A stretch of DNA of 6,047 bases from Chloroflexota bacterium (GTDB lineage: Bacteria; Chloroflexota; Chloroflexia; JAMDCE01), in the NCBI GenBank assembly GCA_023489135.1, contig JAMDCE010000635.1, forward strand, positions 1 through 6,047, given 5' to 3'. The position numbers and the translations under genes were made by a program. The notes under the pieces were generated by a model, which made no database searches, had not been told where the DNA came from, and saw only the letters and a list, made by a program, of their open reading frames with translations. Shown piece by piece: positions 4,919 through 6,047 of this stretch (position 1 is its first letter; the number at the start of each line of letters is the position of its first letter).

Positions 4919-6047
4919 TATTTGAATACGCTTGCTACCTGAGCAAAGGAGAAGTGAAAGACCCATCCGCCAGCGAACAATGGGCCGGGCAATACAACTT
5001 GCACGTCGCGGTTGGCAGCAAGAAACAAGCCGACTCATTGCGCGAAGCGTGGAAAAGCCAATACTTGCACAATGGGCAGGCTCCTGGAGAGACATTGGCC
5101 AGTCAGGAGTGGCAAACCAAACTCTGGCTGTGCCCGAGCCCGGAAACCCTGCCAGCATTGAGCAGCTTGCCCGTCTATTCTTTCGTGGTCCACTTCAGGT
5201 TCACACTGCAAAAGCCCTACCTGTCCAGAGACGACAACGACTGGCACATCATCGATAACCCGCTGGTGCGGGACAAGGTTTTCCGCTGGCCGATGGTGCG
5301 GCCGAGTGGCTGGAAGGGAGGTCTGCTTAGCGCGCTCTGGCAGTTGGGCTATCAGCAAGACGACGGCCAAATACAACGCATCTTCGGCGAAACACGCGAC
5401 GATGACGCCGGCCGGGCTGGACGTCTCCACCTTTATCCCACCTTCTTCAACCAGAGCGGCCTGGAAATCATTAACCCACACGATCGGGAAAGACGGGTGG
5501 GCAAGAACCCCATTCTCCTGGAATCCGTCCCTATCGGGGCTACCGGCGCGTTCACCGTGCTTTACGTCCCCTTCGACCGCATCGGCGAAGAGGCACAGGA
5601 AACCCGCCGAGAGGTCGCCAAGGACCTGAAGCTTATTGCAGAAGGCATCGGTGCGATGATGACTACCTACGGCTTTGGGGCCAAGGCCAGCAGCGGATTT
5701 GGCCTGGCGGCAGACGCCCTTCGTGAAGGCTGTTTGCAGGTGGCTGGGCTGGATGCAGCTGAAGAAGCCCGGCAAGGAGCGCCGGTTGCCCAGCCTCAGC
5801 GCAACCTGCCTCGCTACTTGAGCGCGTCAGGGAAGCTACATCCCGATTTTCGGGCCGCGCATGGGGTACTGATCAGCGAAGCCGAATACCGACAGAAGAT
5901 AGAGCGCCGCGGACAGAAATACGCCAAGAAGGACAAACAGCTTTACGACAAGGCGAAAGCCTGGTGGGAGCGCGAGGGCAAGGCTCTGTTGGAGCAGGTT
6001 GCCCCTCAGCCCGAGCCGACGATGGTTCAGCCGCCTTCGCGATCTCC
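4915..6047 (+). CDS. RAMP/Cas7-like type III CRISPR subunit, incomplete at the right edge
   Basis: An open frame of 377 residues without a stop in the window. ATG 4915 overlaps the cmr1 stop (ATGA); no strong ribosome site is seen, so it is translationally coupled. Domains: residues 1-85 poorly recognisable; VVHFRFTLQKPYLSRDD (91-107), first RAMP strand; IIDNPLVRDKVFRWPMV, then RPSGWKGGLLSAL (112-141), equivalent to the D-x-P-(x)2-R-(x)n-S-S-x-K-G region of Csm3 and Cmr4, where the Asp cuts target RNA; RLHLYPTFF and LEIINPHDRERRVGKNPI (170-200); VPIGATGAFTVLYVPFD (205-221); and the glycine-rich loop TTYGFGAKASSGFG (250-263). A charged helical segment (about 312-361) and a Pro-rich stretch (363-375) follow. 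It may be a backbone subunit with target RNase activity. The exact subtype is not assigned: it is not Cas10/Cmr2, and it differs from ordinary Cmr4 or Cmr6 in its long N- and C-terminal parts. Confidence 0.8.
   Translation, partial: MIFEYACYLSKGEVKDPSASEQWAGQYNLHVAVGSKKQADSLREAWKSQYLHNGQAPGETLASQEWQTKLWLCPSPETLPALSSLPVYSFVVHFRFTLQKPYLSRDDNDWHIIDNPLVRDKVFRWPMVRPSGWKGGLLSALWQLGYQQDDGQIQRIFGETRDDDAGRAGRLHLYPTFFNQSGLEIINPHDRERRVGKNPILLESVPIGATGAFTVLYVPFDRIGEEAQETRREVAKDLKLIAEGIGAMMTTYGFGAKASSGFGLAADALREGCLQVAGLDAAEEARQGAPVAQPQRNLPRYLSASGKLHPDFRAAHGVLISEAEYRQKIERRGQKYAKKDKQLYDKAKAWWEREGKALLEQVAPQPEPTMVQPPSRS

Noticed and set aside
5035..5775. Long minus-strand open frame of 246 residues
   Set aside because: It lies fully antisense to the RAMP gene, which has clear family motifs and continues to the window edge; the antisense frame shows no domain and no convincing ribosome site.

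Overview
The window looks like a bacterial accessory region of moderate GC content. It is a patchwork of transposon remnants, a small regulator pair, a probable toxin-antitoxin pair and the start of a type III CRISPR-Cas effector operon. The organism cannot be named from this sequence. The ArsR and SRPBCC proteins resemble Firmicutes (Bacillus/Paenibacillus-type) pairs, but the CRISPR operon, the transposases and the mosaic layout make one regional gene pair a poor taxonomic guide. No rRNA, intact tRNA or CRISPR array is visible.

Left part (1-858): the N-terminal part of an IS630-family transposase lies on the minus strand. It needs a -1 frameshift at an A6 run to continue into its DDE catalytic domain, which leaves the window at base 1. 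Its upstream end abuts a promoter region with a 14-bp inverted repeat straddling the -10 element.

Regulator pair (859-1617): an AHSA1-type SRPBCC protein is followed, with no gap, by an ArsR-family repressor lacking metal ligands. The inverted repeat is the obvious candidate autoregulatory operator.

Middle (1618-3410): a gene-poor stretch leads to the first copy of a dispersed repeat, which is a hairpin plus a 38-bp core. A strong extended -10 promoter follows, then a PBECR-like nuclease/toxin gene overlapping a DUF2283 gene, a broken HicB start, and a truncated DDE transposase on the minus strand. The second copy of the repeat closes the section. The two copies are direct repeats about 1.43 kb apart, bracketing the toxin-antitoxin-like pair and the debris.

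Right part (3411-6047): a non-coding leader with a plausible promoter precedes cmr1. This overlaps (ATGA) a second RAMP/Cas7-like gene that runs off the right edge. Cmr1 belongs to the RNA-guided Cmr effector complex, and the second protein has a Csm3/Cmr4-like Asp and glycine-rich loop. The gene following cmr1 is therefore not Cas10/cmr2 as in the textbook Cmr order, and its long charged, proline-rich tail is the most unusual feature of the window.
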